Source of the DNA: JANQFV01 sp964468185
Lineage (GTDB): Bacteria; Planctomycetota; Phycisphaerae; UBA1845; Fen-1342
Direction of reading: 5' to 3'
Length of the DNA: 64,000 bases
NCBI GenBank assembly: GCA_964468185.1
Contig: CAYXTR010000001.1
Location: 1 to 64,000, forward strand
Position numbers and translations under genes: made by a program. The notes below the pieces were generated by a model, which was not told where the DNA came from, searched no databases, and worked only from the letters and a program-made list of their open reading frames with translations. Below are positions 25,730 through 33,922 of this stretch, piece after piece. How positions within the stretch are numbered: the stretch's first letter is position 1; each line of letters begins with the position of its first letter.

Positions 25730-25804
25730 TCGGATCCCGCGCTGTGTCCTCATGGCCGGGCATCGCCCGCAGTGAGTCAGCGAAACGAGTTTGTCGAGGA
25801 TTGC

Positions 25805-26245
25805 ATGAGCAACGAAACGAATACGCAGAGTCAGGCTGAGAATGCACAGCAGCAGGTCGCATCGCCACGCCAGCGGGCAAAGCCGGCGACGGAGACGGAG
25901 GGTATTCGTCTCACGGAGCTGGGGGCCAAGTACGTCCGCCAGTACATGGCAAAGACCGATGCACCCGAACGGCAATACCTGTACTTCGGCGTGAAGGGCG
26001 GCGGTTGCAGCGGATTAAGCTATGTGCTCGACCTGCGCGACGAAGAGCACGTGCCGATCGCCGACACCGACCAGGTGTTCGAGTCGCACGGCGTTCTCAT
26101 CGTCTCCGACCTGAAGAGCTACATCGCCGGCAACTTGTCCGGCACGACGATTGACTATGAAGAGGGTATGATGGGCGCCGGGTTCACGTACAAGAACCCG
26201 AATGCCAAGCATACCTGCGGCTGCGGCGCCAGTTATTCGGCGTAG
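25805..26245 (+). CDS. iscA: A-type iron-sulfur carrier IscA
   Basis: A 146-residue A-type carrier (HesB/IscA family) thought to receive clusters or iron and deliver them to apo-proteins. The three ligand cysteines are present: Cys68 (GGGCSGLSY) and Cys138 and Cys140 (HTCGCGASYSA at the C terminus). The core is preceded by about 30 Gln/Ala-rich residues, longer than usual. Start: an ATG with GAGGA four bases upstream is preferred over an in-frame GTG 11 codons earlier. It lies between iscU and hscB, as in the proteobacterial iscSUA-hscBA-fdx order. Confidence 0.93.
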   Translation: MSNETNTQSQAENAQQQVASPRQRAKPATETEGIRLTELGAKYVRQYMAKTDAPERQYLYFGVKGGGCSGLSYVLDLRDEEHVPIADTDQVFESHGVLIVSDLKSYIAGNLSGTTIDYEEGMMGAGFTYKNPNAKHTCGCGASYSA

Positions 26246-26347
26246 GTAGATTATTGCGGCAAGAGACGGCGGCCCGCGCAGGGACGTGATGGCGATTAGC
26301 GCCGCGCGTTCGTAACGCGGGCCGACGTGTTGAAGGAAGAAAGCGAC

Positions 26348-26956
26348 ATGCCGATGGCGGATGCCCCACATCCAACCACGCCGACGAAATGCGACTCATG
26401 CAATCGTGTCATGGACACGCCGCTGTTCTGCGACCACTGCCATAGCCTGTATCCGCCTGACGGTCTGAACTACTTCGAGCTGCTGGGACTGACGCCAACA
26501 TTCGATGTGGATGAGCAGACCTTGCGGCAGAAGTACTTGCAGGTGTCGCGGGGCGTGCATCCGGATCGACATGGCAAGGAGCCGGATCCGGCGGCGAGCC
26601 TGCGGGCGGCGGCGCAGCTCAACGAGGCGAACCGCATTCTGCGCGATCCGGTGCTGCGCGCCGAGTACCTGCTGGAACTGCATGGCGGCAAGTCGGCTGC
26701 CGAAGACAAGAGCGTGCCGCAGGAAGTGCTCAATGAGACATTGCTGTTGCGGGATGAGCTGGAAGAGGCCCAAGCGGACGGGGATGATACCGCGCTGCGG
26801 CAATGTCGCGAGATGGCACAGCAGAAGGTGGCGGTGACGCGGGAGCGCGTGGCGGACCTCGCGCGGCGACTGCCGGGGGATGAGACGCTGCAGCAGGAGC
26901 TGCGGGCCGCATTGAACACGATCAAGTACTATCAGAAGCTGCTGTCGGAGGCCTGA
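26348..26956 (+). CDS. hscB: Co-chaperone HscB with N-terminal tetracysteine zinc-finger-like domain
   Basis: A 202-residue J-domain protein that brings IscU to HscA. The J domain has the essential His-Pro-Asp at 71-73 (GVHPDRHG), and the C-terminal helical bundle expected to bind IscU follows. Unusually for a bacterial HscB, the first ~35 residues carry two CxxC pairs (Cys15, Cys18, Cys28, Cys31) leading into FCDHCHSLYPPDGLNYFELL. This resembles the N-terminal metal-binding domain of mitochondrial HSC20 (from memory, FCPxCRxLQPPD...YF). E. coli HscB lacks this domain. Start: ATG with GGAAG upstream, preferred over an in-frame TTG seven codons earlier. Confidence 0.92.
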   Translation: MPMADAPHPTTPTKCDSCNRVMDTPLFCDHCHSLYPPDGLNYFELLGLTPTFDVDEQTLRQKYLQVSRGVHPDRHGKEPDPAASLRAAAQLNEANRILRDPVLRAEYLLELHGGKSAAEDKSVPQEVLNETLLLRDELEEAQADGDDTALRQCREMAQQKVAVTRERVADLARRLPGDETLQQELRAALNTIKYYQKLLSEA

Positions 26957-27010
26957 GTTGCCCTGGCCGAAGCCGATCTGACAACTGGACACTTGCACTA
27001 GAAAGCCGTC

Positions 27011-28945
27011 ATGAGCGATGAAGAGATCATTCTGGGCATCGACTTGGGCACGACGTTTTCGCTGGTTGCGTATGTCGATGAACGCGGGCCGCACGTCATT
27101 CGTGATGAGCGCGGCGAAGGGCGTTTGCCGTCCGTGATCGGTGTGACGCCCGATGAGCAGGGACAGCCGCAGGTGACCATCGGCTGGCCGGCGCGGCAGC
27201 GGGCGGTGGAAAACGCACGGGCGACGGTTTATTCAGTGAAGCGGCTGATTGGCAAAGGCCTGGAGGACATCGAGCGCGAATTGCCGTTTCTGACCTACGC
27301 CGTGGAGAAGGGGCCCCGGGATACGATTCAGATTGACATCGAGGGGCGGCGGTATTCGCCGGAGGAGATCTCGTCCGTCATTCTGCGTTCACTGAAGGAG
27401 CGCGCCGAGCAGCACCTGGGGCGGGCGGCGAGCAAGGCCGTCGTTACGGTGCCGGCATATTTCGACGACGCGCAGCGGCAGGCAACGCGCGACGCGGGCA
27501 CGGCCGCGGGGCTGGAGGTCGTGCGGATCGTGAATGAGCCGACGGCGGCGGCCTTGGCATACGGCATTGGGGCGCGGGAGCAGGCGAAGACGCCGCAGCA
27601 ACCTGCACAGCCGGAGGGCATCGGACTGCCCATGGCCGGCGGGGGCGGGGCCGCTGCGCCGCAGCAGCAGGACGAGAAATCGCAAACCGTGGCGATCTAC
27701 GATCTGGGTGGTGGCACGTTCGATGTTTCGATCCTGCGGCTGGAAGACGGTGTATTCCAGGTGCTGAGCACGGCGGGGGATACGCGGTTGGGGGGCGATG
27801 ACTTCGACCGGGCGCTGATCAATCTCGTGACGCGCGAGGTCGAGGCGCAATACGACGTTTCGATCACGGCCCCGGCCACGAAGCAAGCGCTCCGTTCGCT
27901 GGCAGAGGCCATCAAGATTCGGCTTGGGGAGGAGCACGAAGCGGACATCGAGTTGGACCTGGGGAAGGGGCGGACGTATCGCCGGACGATCACGCGCGAA
28001 GAGTTCGAGTCGGAGACGGCTGAACTGGTTGAGCGGACGCTGAAGTTGTGTGCGTCCGCGGTGCGCGATGCGAATCTGGAGGCTGTTGATCTGGAGCGCG
28101 TGATTCTGGTTGGCGGCTCGACGCGGCTGTTGCAGGTACGCAGGCGGGTCGGCGCGTTCTTCAAGACTGAGCCCTATACCGCGCTGAACCCCGACGAGGT
28201 GGTCGCCATCGGGGCGGCGATCCAGGGCGCGATTCTGACCGGTCGGCAGACCGACATGCTGCTGCTGGACGTGACGCCATTGTCGCTGGGGATCGAGACG
28301 ATGGGCGGTGCGATGGGCAAGCTCATCATGCGGAATACGACGATTCCCTGCCGTGCCACCGAGCAGTTCACCACGTTCATCGATGGGCAGACCGCGATCA
28401 AGCTGAATGTCCTGCAAGGGGAGCGGGAATTGGCGCGCGATTGTCGCTCGCTGGCAGAATTCAATCTGGAGGGGCTGCCGCCGATGCCGGCCGGGATGCC
28501 AAAGGTCGAGGTCGAGTTTCTGATCGATGCGAACGGCATTCTGAATGTCGCCGCCCGCGAGCAGCGGAGTGGGCAGGAGGCGAAGATTCAGATTGTGCCC
28601 AACCACGGCCTGACGCGGGACGAGGTGCAGCGGATCACCGACGAGAGCATCGAGCATGCGGCGTCGGACCTGGATGCGCATCGGCGGATCGATCTGGTGA
28701 ACCAGGTCGAGTTTGACATCAACAAGACGGAGCAGATGCTCACCAAGGTGGGCGATCAGCTCGAGCCGGAGGAGCGGCAGCGGATCAAACGGGAGGTCGC
28801 GTCGCTGCGGAAGTTGGCGCAGGAGACCGAAGATCTTGACGCATTGCACCAGGCGCTGACGCAGTTCGGCCATCGTACGCGGCGGTTGGCGGAACTGGGT
28901 ATTCGGGCGGCGCTGGTGGAGACGAATGAGGATGCCGAGCAGTAA
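27011..28945 (+). CDS. hscA: Hsp70-type chaperone HscA
   Basis: A 644-residue specialised Hsp70 that, with HscB, promotes cluster release from IscU by ATP-driven binding to its LPPVK motif. The nucleotide-binding signatures are present: GIDLGTTFSLVA, IYDLGGGTFDVSIL and VILVGGSTRLLQVRR. The substrate-binding domain begins at LLDVTPLSLGIETMGG. The alpha-helical lid is shortened, as in other HscA proteins. An insertion of about 33 residues rich in Gln, Pro, Gly and Ala (about 189-225) lies in the ATPase domain between ALAYGIG and VAIYDLGGG, where E. coli HscA has only a few residues. It sits 54 bases after hscB and 11 before fdx. Confidence 0.93.
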   Translation: MSDEEIILGIDLGTTFSLVAYVDERGPHVIRDERGEGRLPSVIGVTPDEQGQPQVTIGWPARQRAVENARATVYSVKRLIGKGLEDIERELPFLTYAVEKGPRDTIQIDIEGRRYSPEEISSVILRSLKERAEQHLGRAASKAVVTVPAYFDDAQRQATRDAGTAAGLEVVRIVNEPTAAALAYGIGAREQAKTPQQPAQPEGIGLPMAGGGGAAAPQQQDEKSQTVAIYDLGGGTFDVSILRLEDGVFQVLSTAGDTRLGGDDFDRALINLVTREVEAQYDVSITAPATKQALRSLAEAIKIRLGEEHEADIELDLGKGRTYRRTITREEFESETAELVERTLKLCASAVRDANLEAVDLERVILVGGSTRLLQVRRRVGAFFKTEPYTALNPDEVVAIGAAIQGAILTGRQTDMLLLDVTPLSLGIETMGGAMGKLIMRNTTIPCRATEQFTTFIDGQTAIKLNVLQGERELARDCRSLAEFNLEGLPPMPAGMPKVEVEFLIDANGILNVAAREQRSGQEAKIQIVPNHGLTRDEVQRITDESIEHAASDLDAHRRIDLVNQVEFDINKTEQMLTKVGDQLEPEERQRIKREVASLRKLAQETEDLDALHQALTQFGHRTRRLAELGIRAALVETNEDAEQ

Positions 28946-28956
28946 GGAGCCCGGTC

Positions 28957-29367
28957 ATGGGTGGCCAGAATCCCTATATTCAGGATGCGAAGGCGGATCT
29001 GCCGAAGCAGAAATACAAGCTGACCATCATCGATGAGAACAAGCAGGAGCACGTGATCGAGGTCGATCCGGCGAAGATCCCGTACGAAGATCATGGGTTG
29101 CCGGGGTCGGTGCTTGATATTGCCATGGCACACGGGATTGAGCTCGATCATGCGTGCGGCGGCGTCTGCGCCTGTGCGACGTGTCATGTGGTGGTGCGCG
29201 AAGGCTTTGAAGCGTGCAACGACTCGACCGACGACGAGGAAGATCAACTCGACGAGGCGTACAACCTGAAGCCGACCTCGCGGCTGGGCTGTCAGTGCGT
29301 GCCCAACGGGTCGCAGGACGTCGTGGTCGAGATTCCGAGTTGGAATCGCAACCTGGCACGGGAGTAG
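28957..29367 (+). CDS. fdx: ISC-type [2Fe-2S] ferredoxin Fdx
   Basis: A 136-residue adrenodoxin-class ferredoxin, the electron donor for cluster assembly on IscU. The ligands are Cys67, Cys73 and Cys76 (HACGGVCACATC) and Cys112 (SRLGCQC). This matches E. coli Fdx including the extra cysteine at 71. The acidic DDEEDQLDEAYNL helix and the following SRLGCQ are class hallmarks. A 20-residue N-terminal extension is a little longer than usual. AAGGAG precedes the ATG by seven bases. It closes the isc operon; no iscX follows. Confidence 0.95.
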   Translation: MGGQNPYIQDAKADLPKQKYKLTIIDENKQEHVIEVDPAKIPYEDHGLPGSVLDIAMAHGIELDHACGGVCACATCHVVVREGFEACNDSTDDEEDQLDEAYNLKPTSRLGCQCVPNGSQDVVVEIPSWNRNLARE

Positions 29368-29528
29368 CCGCGGCGCCGACGGTGGGACGCAATCGGGAAT
29401 ACCGGCCAGCCATGTGCAACAGCCCGCGCTTGCGAAGCGGAGCGGGTCGGGGCCACAATACGCTCGCGGTGGCAGTGCGCTGCCGACAGGGACGGTAAAC
29501 GGCCTGGCATGGATGGCGCCGAGCAGCG

Positions 29529-30767
29529 TTGGCTGAGCAGAAGGTCTACAACCTGACGCGGTTGGGCTGGGGGCTGGCATTGCCCGTGCTGTTTCTCGCA
29601 ACGGTGGGGCTCGCGTGCATCCACTCCGCGGATGTGCCGGCCAGGCCGGACGCCGCGGCGGAGGAGACGCCGGAGCGCGTGCAGCCGGAACCGCTGTTGA
29701 CGCGTGTATACCGGGGGATCGGCCCGATGACACTGCGGCAGGGGCTGTATATCGCGACGGGGGTTGCGCTGCTGGTGCTCGTGCTGACGGTGCCGTACCA
29801 GAAGCTGGGGCGCTACACGTATGTCGCATATGGCGTGCTGCTGGTGGGTCTGGTGCTGTTGGTACTGGACCGCTATGTGAATCTCCCCTTGATAGCGCCG
29901 CGGAATTTCTCCCGGCGTTGGATCGATCTGGGGTTCTTCAGCTTGCAGCCGTCGGAGTTCATGAAGCCGGTGCTGATCATGACGCTGGCGCGGTATCTGC
30001 GGTTTCGCAGCTCGTATCGGCGTTGGCGGGGTTTGATGATCCCCTTTCTGCTGACCGTCGTGCCGATGGCGCTGATCCTGAAGCAGCCCGATCTGGGTAC
30101 GACGCTGATGTTGCTGCCGGTGTTGTTCGCGATGTTGTTCGTAGCGGGAGCGCGGCTGCGGCATCTGCTGATCATCGTGCTGCTCGGCTGCGCCACGATG
30201 CCGGTGTTCTACTTCTACGTCATGAAACCGTACCAGAAGGACCGCATCATGGTGCTGTTCAAGCAGGACGTGGAGGACGAAGCCTGGCACATGGATCAGG
30301 GGTATCAACTGCGGCAGGCGAAGATCGCCCTGGGCACCGGTGGCGTGACGGGGACGGGCTATGGGCAGGGGATTTTCCTGGAGCATGATTCGCTACTGCC
30401 CGAGAAGCACAACGACTTCATCTTCGCGATCATCGGGCATGAATGGGGGTTCATCGGCGGTGTGCTGGTGATTCTGGCGTACAGCGTGATCGTGACGGTG
30501 GGACTGGAGGTGGCGACGATCACCAATGATCCGTTCGGCCGACTGCTGGCGATCGGGGTGGTCGTAATGATCGTGGTGCAGGCGCTGCTGAACGTGTGTA
30601 TGAATATCGGGCTGGCGCCGATTACGGGAATGACGCTGCCGTTCGTGAGTTATGGTGGCAGCAGCATGTGGGCGAACTTCCTGGCGCTGGGGTTGCTGGT
30701 CAATGTCGCCCAGCGGCGGCCGATGCTGATTGCGCGCCCGCCGTTTGAATACGATGATGAGGAGTAA
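29529..30767 (+). CDS. rodA: SEDS-family peptidoglycan polymerase RodA / FtsW type
   Basis: A 412-residue polytopic inner-membrane protein of the SEDS family, which polymerises glycan strands from lipid II during elongation or division. Recognisable parts are RRWIDLGFFSLQPSEFMKPVLIMTLARYL, LKQPDLGTTLMLLPVLFAMLFVAG, GYQLRQAKIALGTGG, a motif ending LLPEKHNDFIFAIIGHEWGFIG, and TGMTLPFVSYGGSSMWANFLALGLL. These fit RodA better than FtsW. The start is TTG at 29529, because the first membrane helix (GLALPVLFLATVGLACIH) begins within 15 residues. A cytoplasmic or periplasmic loop of about 30 charged residues follows that helix, longer than usual. The partner penicillin-binding protein is not in the window. 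Confidence 0.88.
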   Translation: MAEQKVYNLTRLGWGLALPVLFLATVGLACIHSADVPARPDAAAEETPERVQPEPLLTRVYRGIGPMTLRQGLYIATGVALLVLVLTVPYQKLGRYTYVAYGVLLVGLVLLVLDRYVNLPLIAPRNFSRRWIDLGFFSLQPSEFMKPVLIMTLARYLRFRSSYRRWRGLMIPFLLTVVPMALILKQPDLGTTLMLLPVLFAMLFVAGARLRHLLIIVLLGCATMPVFYFYVMKPYQKDRIMVLFKQDVEDEAWHMDQGYQLRQAKIALGTGGVTGTGYGQGIFLEHDSLLPEKHNDFIFAIIGHEWGFIGGVLVILAYSVIVTVGLEVATITNDPFGRLLAIGVVVMIVVQALLNVCMNIGLAPITGMTLPFVSYGGSSMWANFLALGLLVNVAQRRPMLIARPPFEYDDEE

Positions 30768-30792
30768 GACGCGGGGTGTGGGAGCCGGCGTG

Positions 30793-31344
30793 ATGGCGTG
30801 GATACGGGTTGTGTCGGATGAAGAAGCGGAAGGGCTGTTGACGCGGCTGTATGAAGCATCGCAGCAGCGGGCGGGTCGCGTCTTCAATATCGTGCGCGTG
30901 CAGAGTCAGAATCCGCGAACGTTGAAAGCGGGTGTCGGACTGTATCGGGAGGCAGTGCTGGGGAAGTCGCCGCTCTCGCGCGGACTGCGCGAGATGGTGG
31001 CGGTGGTGGTGTCAAAGACGAACGGCTGCCAGTACTGAGTGACGGCACACGCCGCAGATCTCCGGTCGGAGGTCGAGGATGATGAGCTGGTCCGGCAGAT
31101 TCGTGCTGACTTCCGGGCGGCGGGTATCGACGGGGCAACACGGGCGGCACTCGCGTTTGCGGAGAAGCTGACCCGCACGCCGAGTGCGATGACGGCGACT
31201 GACGTCGCAGTGCTCCGCGGGCAGGGGTATGACGACCGAGCGATTACCGATCTGGTGCAGGTGACGGCGTATTTCAACTATATCAACCGCGTGGCGGATG
31301 GGTTGGGAGTGGATTTGGAAGGTATGGAGGGATGCGGGGATTGA
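30793..31344 (+). CDS. AhpD-like peroxidase-related selenoprotein (CxxU), read through UGA at 31036-31038
   Basis: A 183-residue AhpD / carboxymuconolactone-decarboxylase-like protein if UGA at codon 82 is read as selenocysteine. The same frame is open before and after this one UGA. The local sequence is NGCQY-U-VTAHAADL. In relatives the motif is CxxC-xxx-H; here Cys79, Sec82 and His86 line up, and Glu67 is 12 residues before Cys79, as Glu118 is before Cys130 in M. tuberculosis AhpD. A hairpin with a GGUC loop begins about 20 bases after the UGA (see separate entry). AhpD-like selenoproteins are a known class. GGGAG lies eight bases before ATG, 25 bases after rodA. The protein would reduce peroxides or act as a thiol oxidoreductase. 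If UGA were a plain stop, it would make an inactive 81-residue product. Confidence 0.82.
31057..31074 (+). promoter_or_regulatory. SECIS-like hairpin of the AhpD-like selenoprotein
   Basis: GATCTCC (31057-31063) pairs with GGAGGTC (31068-31074) over seven base pairs, including one G-U, and closes a GGUC tetraloop. The loop starts 25 bases after the UGA, inside the 16-37 base range reported for bacterial SECIS elements. It has G at the first two loop positions as required, and E. coli fdhF also shows GGUC in its loop. Confidence 0.7.
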
Positions 31345-31378
31345 GGGAGTGAGGTGCGGGGGCCGTGCGCGCGGCGTG

Positions 31379-32377
31379 TCAGAAATCGCGGCGCCAGAAG
31401 CGGGCCAGGGCCAGGGCGACGAAGACGGCCTCGAAGAGCAGCGAGGAGCCGATGGAGTAGAAGGGGTTGACGCGCATCCGTTGCTGCTCGTACTCACGGG
31501 TGAGACGCGCCTGGCGCTTCAGTTGTTCGAGTTGGCGCTGCTTTTCTTCGGCCGTCATGTCAGGGCCGAAATACACCTCCGTTTCAATACGCTCCTCGTC
31601 CAGGCCGAAGACATCGGAGACGGAACCGCCCCGCGCAAGCCGTGAAGAGATGTAGGCAATGTCGTCCGTTTTGGGCGGGATCCAGCTGGCGATGCGGACG
31701 GCGTCATAGGTCCGGGGGGCTTGCTGGCGCAGATCGGGCGTGACTTCGAACACCTCGCGAATCGTGCCCGGGCCGGTGTAGGCGACCCAGGCGCCCAGAC
31801 TGAGCAGAATCGCGGCGACGGTGCTGCGGGTCCAGACGCCGACAAAGACGGAAACGCAGTAGACGTAGCTGAACAGCAGGACGAGGAGCGGGATGGACCA
31901 CAGGAAGCCCGGGGCCCAGATGCCCCACCGCAGCCCCATGACGCCGAACATCGCGACGACGAACAGCGCGCCGAGCAGGAATACGAAAACCATGCTGGCG
32001 AGGTACTTGTAGAGGAAGAGGCGCGGACGGCTGATGGGCTTGCTGAGGACGACGTCGATCGCGCCCTGCTCCATCATCGTCGGAAAGAAATTGGCTGTCG
32101 CCACGATCATGAGCAGCACGCCGATCCAGCCGACGACGAGGTTCATGACGAGATGGATGACCATGCCGAGAATGGCGGCCCGACCGGCTTCGGTAGCCGG
32201 GTCCCAGCCTTGTGATTCGAAGGTGGCGAGGCCGAATACGAGGCTCACGCGGTTGGCCTGGAAGTCCAGGCCGACCATTCCGAGGATCACCACGACGATC
32301 AGGGCGGCGATGACCCAGAAGATCTTGCGGTCGAGCGACTCGCGAAAACTATCGACGATGATGGCCCAGAGTTGCAT
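31379..32377 (-). CDS. ABC-2 type transporter permease
   Basis: A 332-residue membrane protein. An N-terminal helix follows the basic segment SFRESLDRKIFWVIAALIVVVILGMVG. Four or five further helices run to about residue 205, including VVLSKPISRPRLFLYKYLASMVFVFLLG, the typical ABC-2 SKPISR cytoplasmic loop. A long soluble, charged, partly coiled-coil segment (about 210-305, EEKQRQLEQLKRQARLTREYEQQRMR) precedes a final helix. Its start overlaps the stop of the ATPase gene by one base (TGATG), so the two are translated together. The cargo is unknown. Confidence 0.85.
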   Translation of the reverse strand: MQLWAIIVDSFRESLDRKIFWVIAALIVVVILGMVGLDFQANRVSLVFGLATFESQGWDPATEAGRAAILGMVIHLVMNLVVGWIGVLLMIVATANFFPTMMEQGAIDVVLSKPISRPRLFLYKYLASMVFVFLLGALFVVAMFGVMGLRWGIWAPGFLWSIPLLVLLFSYVYCVSVFVGVWTRSTVAAILLSLGAWVAYTGPGTIREVFEVTPDLRQQAPRTYDAVRIASWIPPKTDDIAYISSRLARGGSVSDVFGLDEERIETEVYFGPDMTAEEKQRQLEQLKRQARLTREYEQQRMRVNPFYSIGSSLLFEAVFVALALARFWRRDF

Positions 32378-33375
32378 CAGTTCTGCTCCTCCGTCGGCTT
32401 CGAGGACGGCGGGGAAGCCGTAGCCGTCAGGGCCGCCTGTGCAGCACCCGCGTTCTGCCCCACCGCCTCCACGAAGATCTCCTCCAGAGAGAAGCGCCTC
32501 GGCGTGACCGATTCGATCAGGATGTCGCGTTGCCGGAGTAGATCGATGATGACGTTGACGGCTTCGGCGTCGCGACCGGCTACGACGACCGCATTGTTAT
32601 CGATCGCCGCGCCGCGCTGCTCGATCTCATTGCGGACGGATGCCAGGCTGCTGCTGACGGTGATACGGTAGGTAACCGTGTGCGCGGTCAGTTCATCGAT
32701 GGTGCCCTGCCGGACGACCTTGCCCTGCACCATGATGGCCACGCGGTCACAGACCATCTCGAGTTCGCTCAGCAGGTGTGAGTTGATGAAGACGCTCTTA
32801 CCCGCCTCGCGGAACTCGACCAGCATCTCACGGACATCGCGGCGGCCGATCGGATCGAGACCATCGGTGGGCTCGTCAAGGAATACAAGTTGTGGGTCGT
32901 TCATCAGCGCCTGGGCGATCCCGAGCCGCTGGAGCATCCCCTTGGAGAACTTCGTCACACGCACGCTGGTCCAGTCCCTCAAACCGACACGCTCCAGGAG
33001 TTCGCCCGCGCGGCGACGCCGAATCGCACGTGGCACCTTCGCCAGTGCGGCGTGGAACTCGAGCGCTTGCCGTGCGGTCAGGTGCGGCGCGAGGCGGAGA
33101 TTCTCGGGGAGATAACCGACGTGACGGAGCGCACCACGGTTGCCGAGTGGGCTGCCGAGCATCGTGCCCCCGGCCCGGTTGGCACGCACAATCGTGAGCA
33201 GGATCTTCACCAGCGTGCTCTTGCCGGCACCGTTGGGGCCGAGCAGGCCGAAGATCTCGCCGGCCCCGACACGCAGATTCACGCCCGCCAGCGCTCGCAC
33301 GCGCCGGCCGTAGGTCTTGTGCATGTCCTGCACGTCGACGATCCACTCGGCGGTTGGGTTGGCTGGCGTGCTCAT
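32377..33375 (-). CDS. ABC transporter ATP-binding protein, exporter type
   Basis: A 332-residue ATPase with Walker A GPNGAGKST, signature FSKGMLQRLGIAQAL (unusual opening FSKGM, as in CcmA/DrrA-like ABC-2 ATPases), Walker B LVFLDEPTDGLDP and a switch histidine in INSHLLSE. The C-terminal ~110 residues form the regulatory extension common to DrrA-type ATPases. It pairs with the permease immediately downstream. The hydrolysed ATP probably drives export of a lipid, polymer or drug, but the substrate cannot be read from sequence. Confidence 0.9.
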   Translation of the reverse strand: MSTPANPTAEWIVDVQDMHKTYGRRVRALAGVNLRVGAGEIFGLLGPNGAGKSTLVKILLTIVRANRAGGTMLGSPLGNRGALRHVGYLPENLRLAPHLTARQALEFHAALAKVPRAIRRRRAGELLERVGLRDWTSVRVTKFSKGMLQRLGIAQALMNDPQLVFLDEPTDGLDPIGRRDVREMLVEFREAGKSVFINSHLLSELEMVCDRVAIMVQGKVVRQGTIDELTAHTVTYRITVSSSLASVRNEIEQRGAAIDNNAVVVAGRDAEAVNVIIDLLRQRDILIESVTPRRFSLEEIFVEAVGQNAGAAQAALTATASPPSSKPTEEQN

Positions 33376-33454
33376 GCGTTCGTCATTTCCGGATCATTGT
33401 GTCATCGCAGGAGTCAGTTGTGCGGCTGGATTGTGCCCGCTCTCAGGAAGGCCG

Positions 33455-33841
33455 TCAGCCCAGCGGTTGTCCGTGTGAGAATTCGACCATGTTGCCATCC
33501 GGATCCGCCAGGCCGCAGTAGTACCCGACAATCGGCCCGGCGTCGACCGGATCCCATGCGGCGCCGAGACCGTCATTACGCGCCCGTCGTGCGACGGCGT
33601 CGACCTGGTCCCGCGTGTCGGTCGCTATGCCGATGTGCTGGAGTGGCGGCTGTTGGTTGGTCTCGTACGGCTTGTGCAGCAGGACCAGGGCGAACCTGGG
33701 CGGATCCTCGCCCCAGCCCAGCCACGTGACGCGGAAGTCGTCGGTACGGTCGTGGATGATCTGCATGCCGCAGTAACGCTCGTAGAAGGCAATGGAGCGG
33801 TCAATATCGCGGACCTGCAATGCGATGTGGGTGCATTTCAT
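33455..33841 (-). CDS. VOC / glyoxalase-fold protein
   Basis: A 128-residue protein of the vicinal oxygen chelate fold, made of two beta-alpha-beta-beta-beta units. The start CTHIALQVRDIDRSIAFYERYCGMQ is typical of glyoxalase I-like proteins. Possible metal ligands are His5, the His in LQHIGIA near 69, and the Glu in DPDGNMVEFSHG near 121. These fit lactoylglutathione lyase-like or dioxygenase-like members, but the substrate is not determined. It is a separate minus-strand gene between the ABC pair and a small unknown gene. Confidence 0.82.
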   Translation of the reverse strand: MKCTHIALQVRDIDRSIAFYERYCGMQIIHDRTDDFRVTWLGWGEDPPRFALVLLHKPYETNQQPPLQHIGIATDTRDQVDAVARRARNDGLGAAWDPVDAGPIVGYYCGLADPDGNMVEFSHGQPLG

Positions 33842-33922
33842 GGTCCGATTATTCTAACGGCGGCGCTGAGGTCGTACAGGATGACGCTTGGCGTCGGGCG
33901 CAGAGTGCGGGAGGCTGGAGGG

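Noticed and set aside
30793..31344. AhpD-like gene as a simple pseudogene
   Set aside because: The only defect is one UGA exactly at the redox Cys, the rest is intact, and a SECIS-like hairpin follows; selenocysteine explains this better. It is not excluded without genome-wide data.
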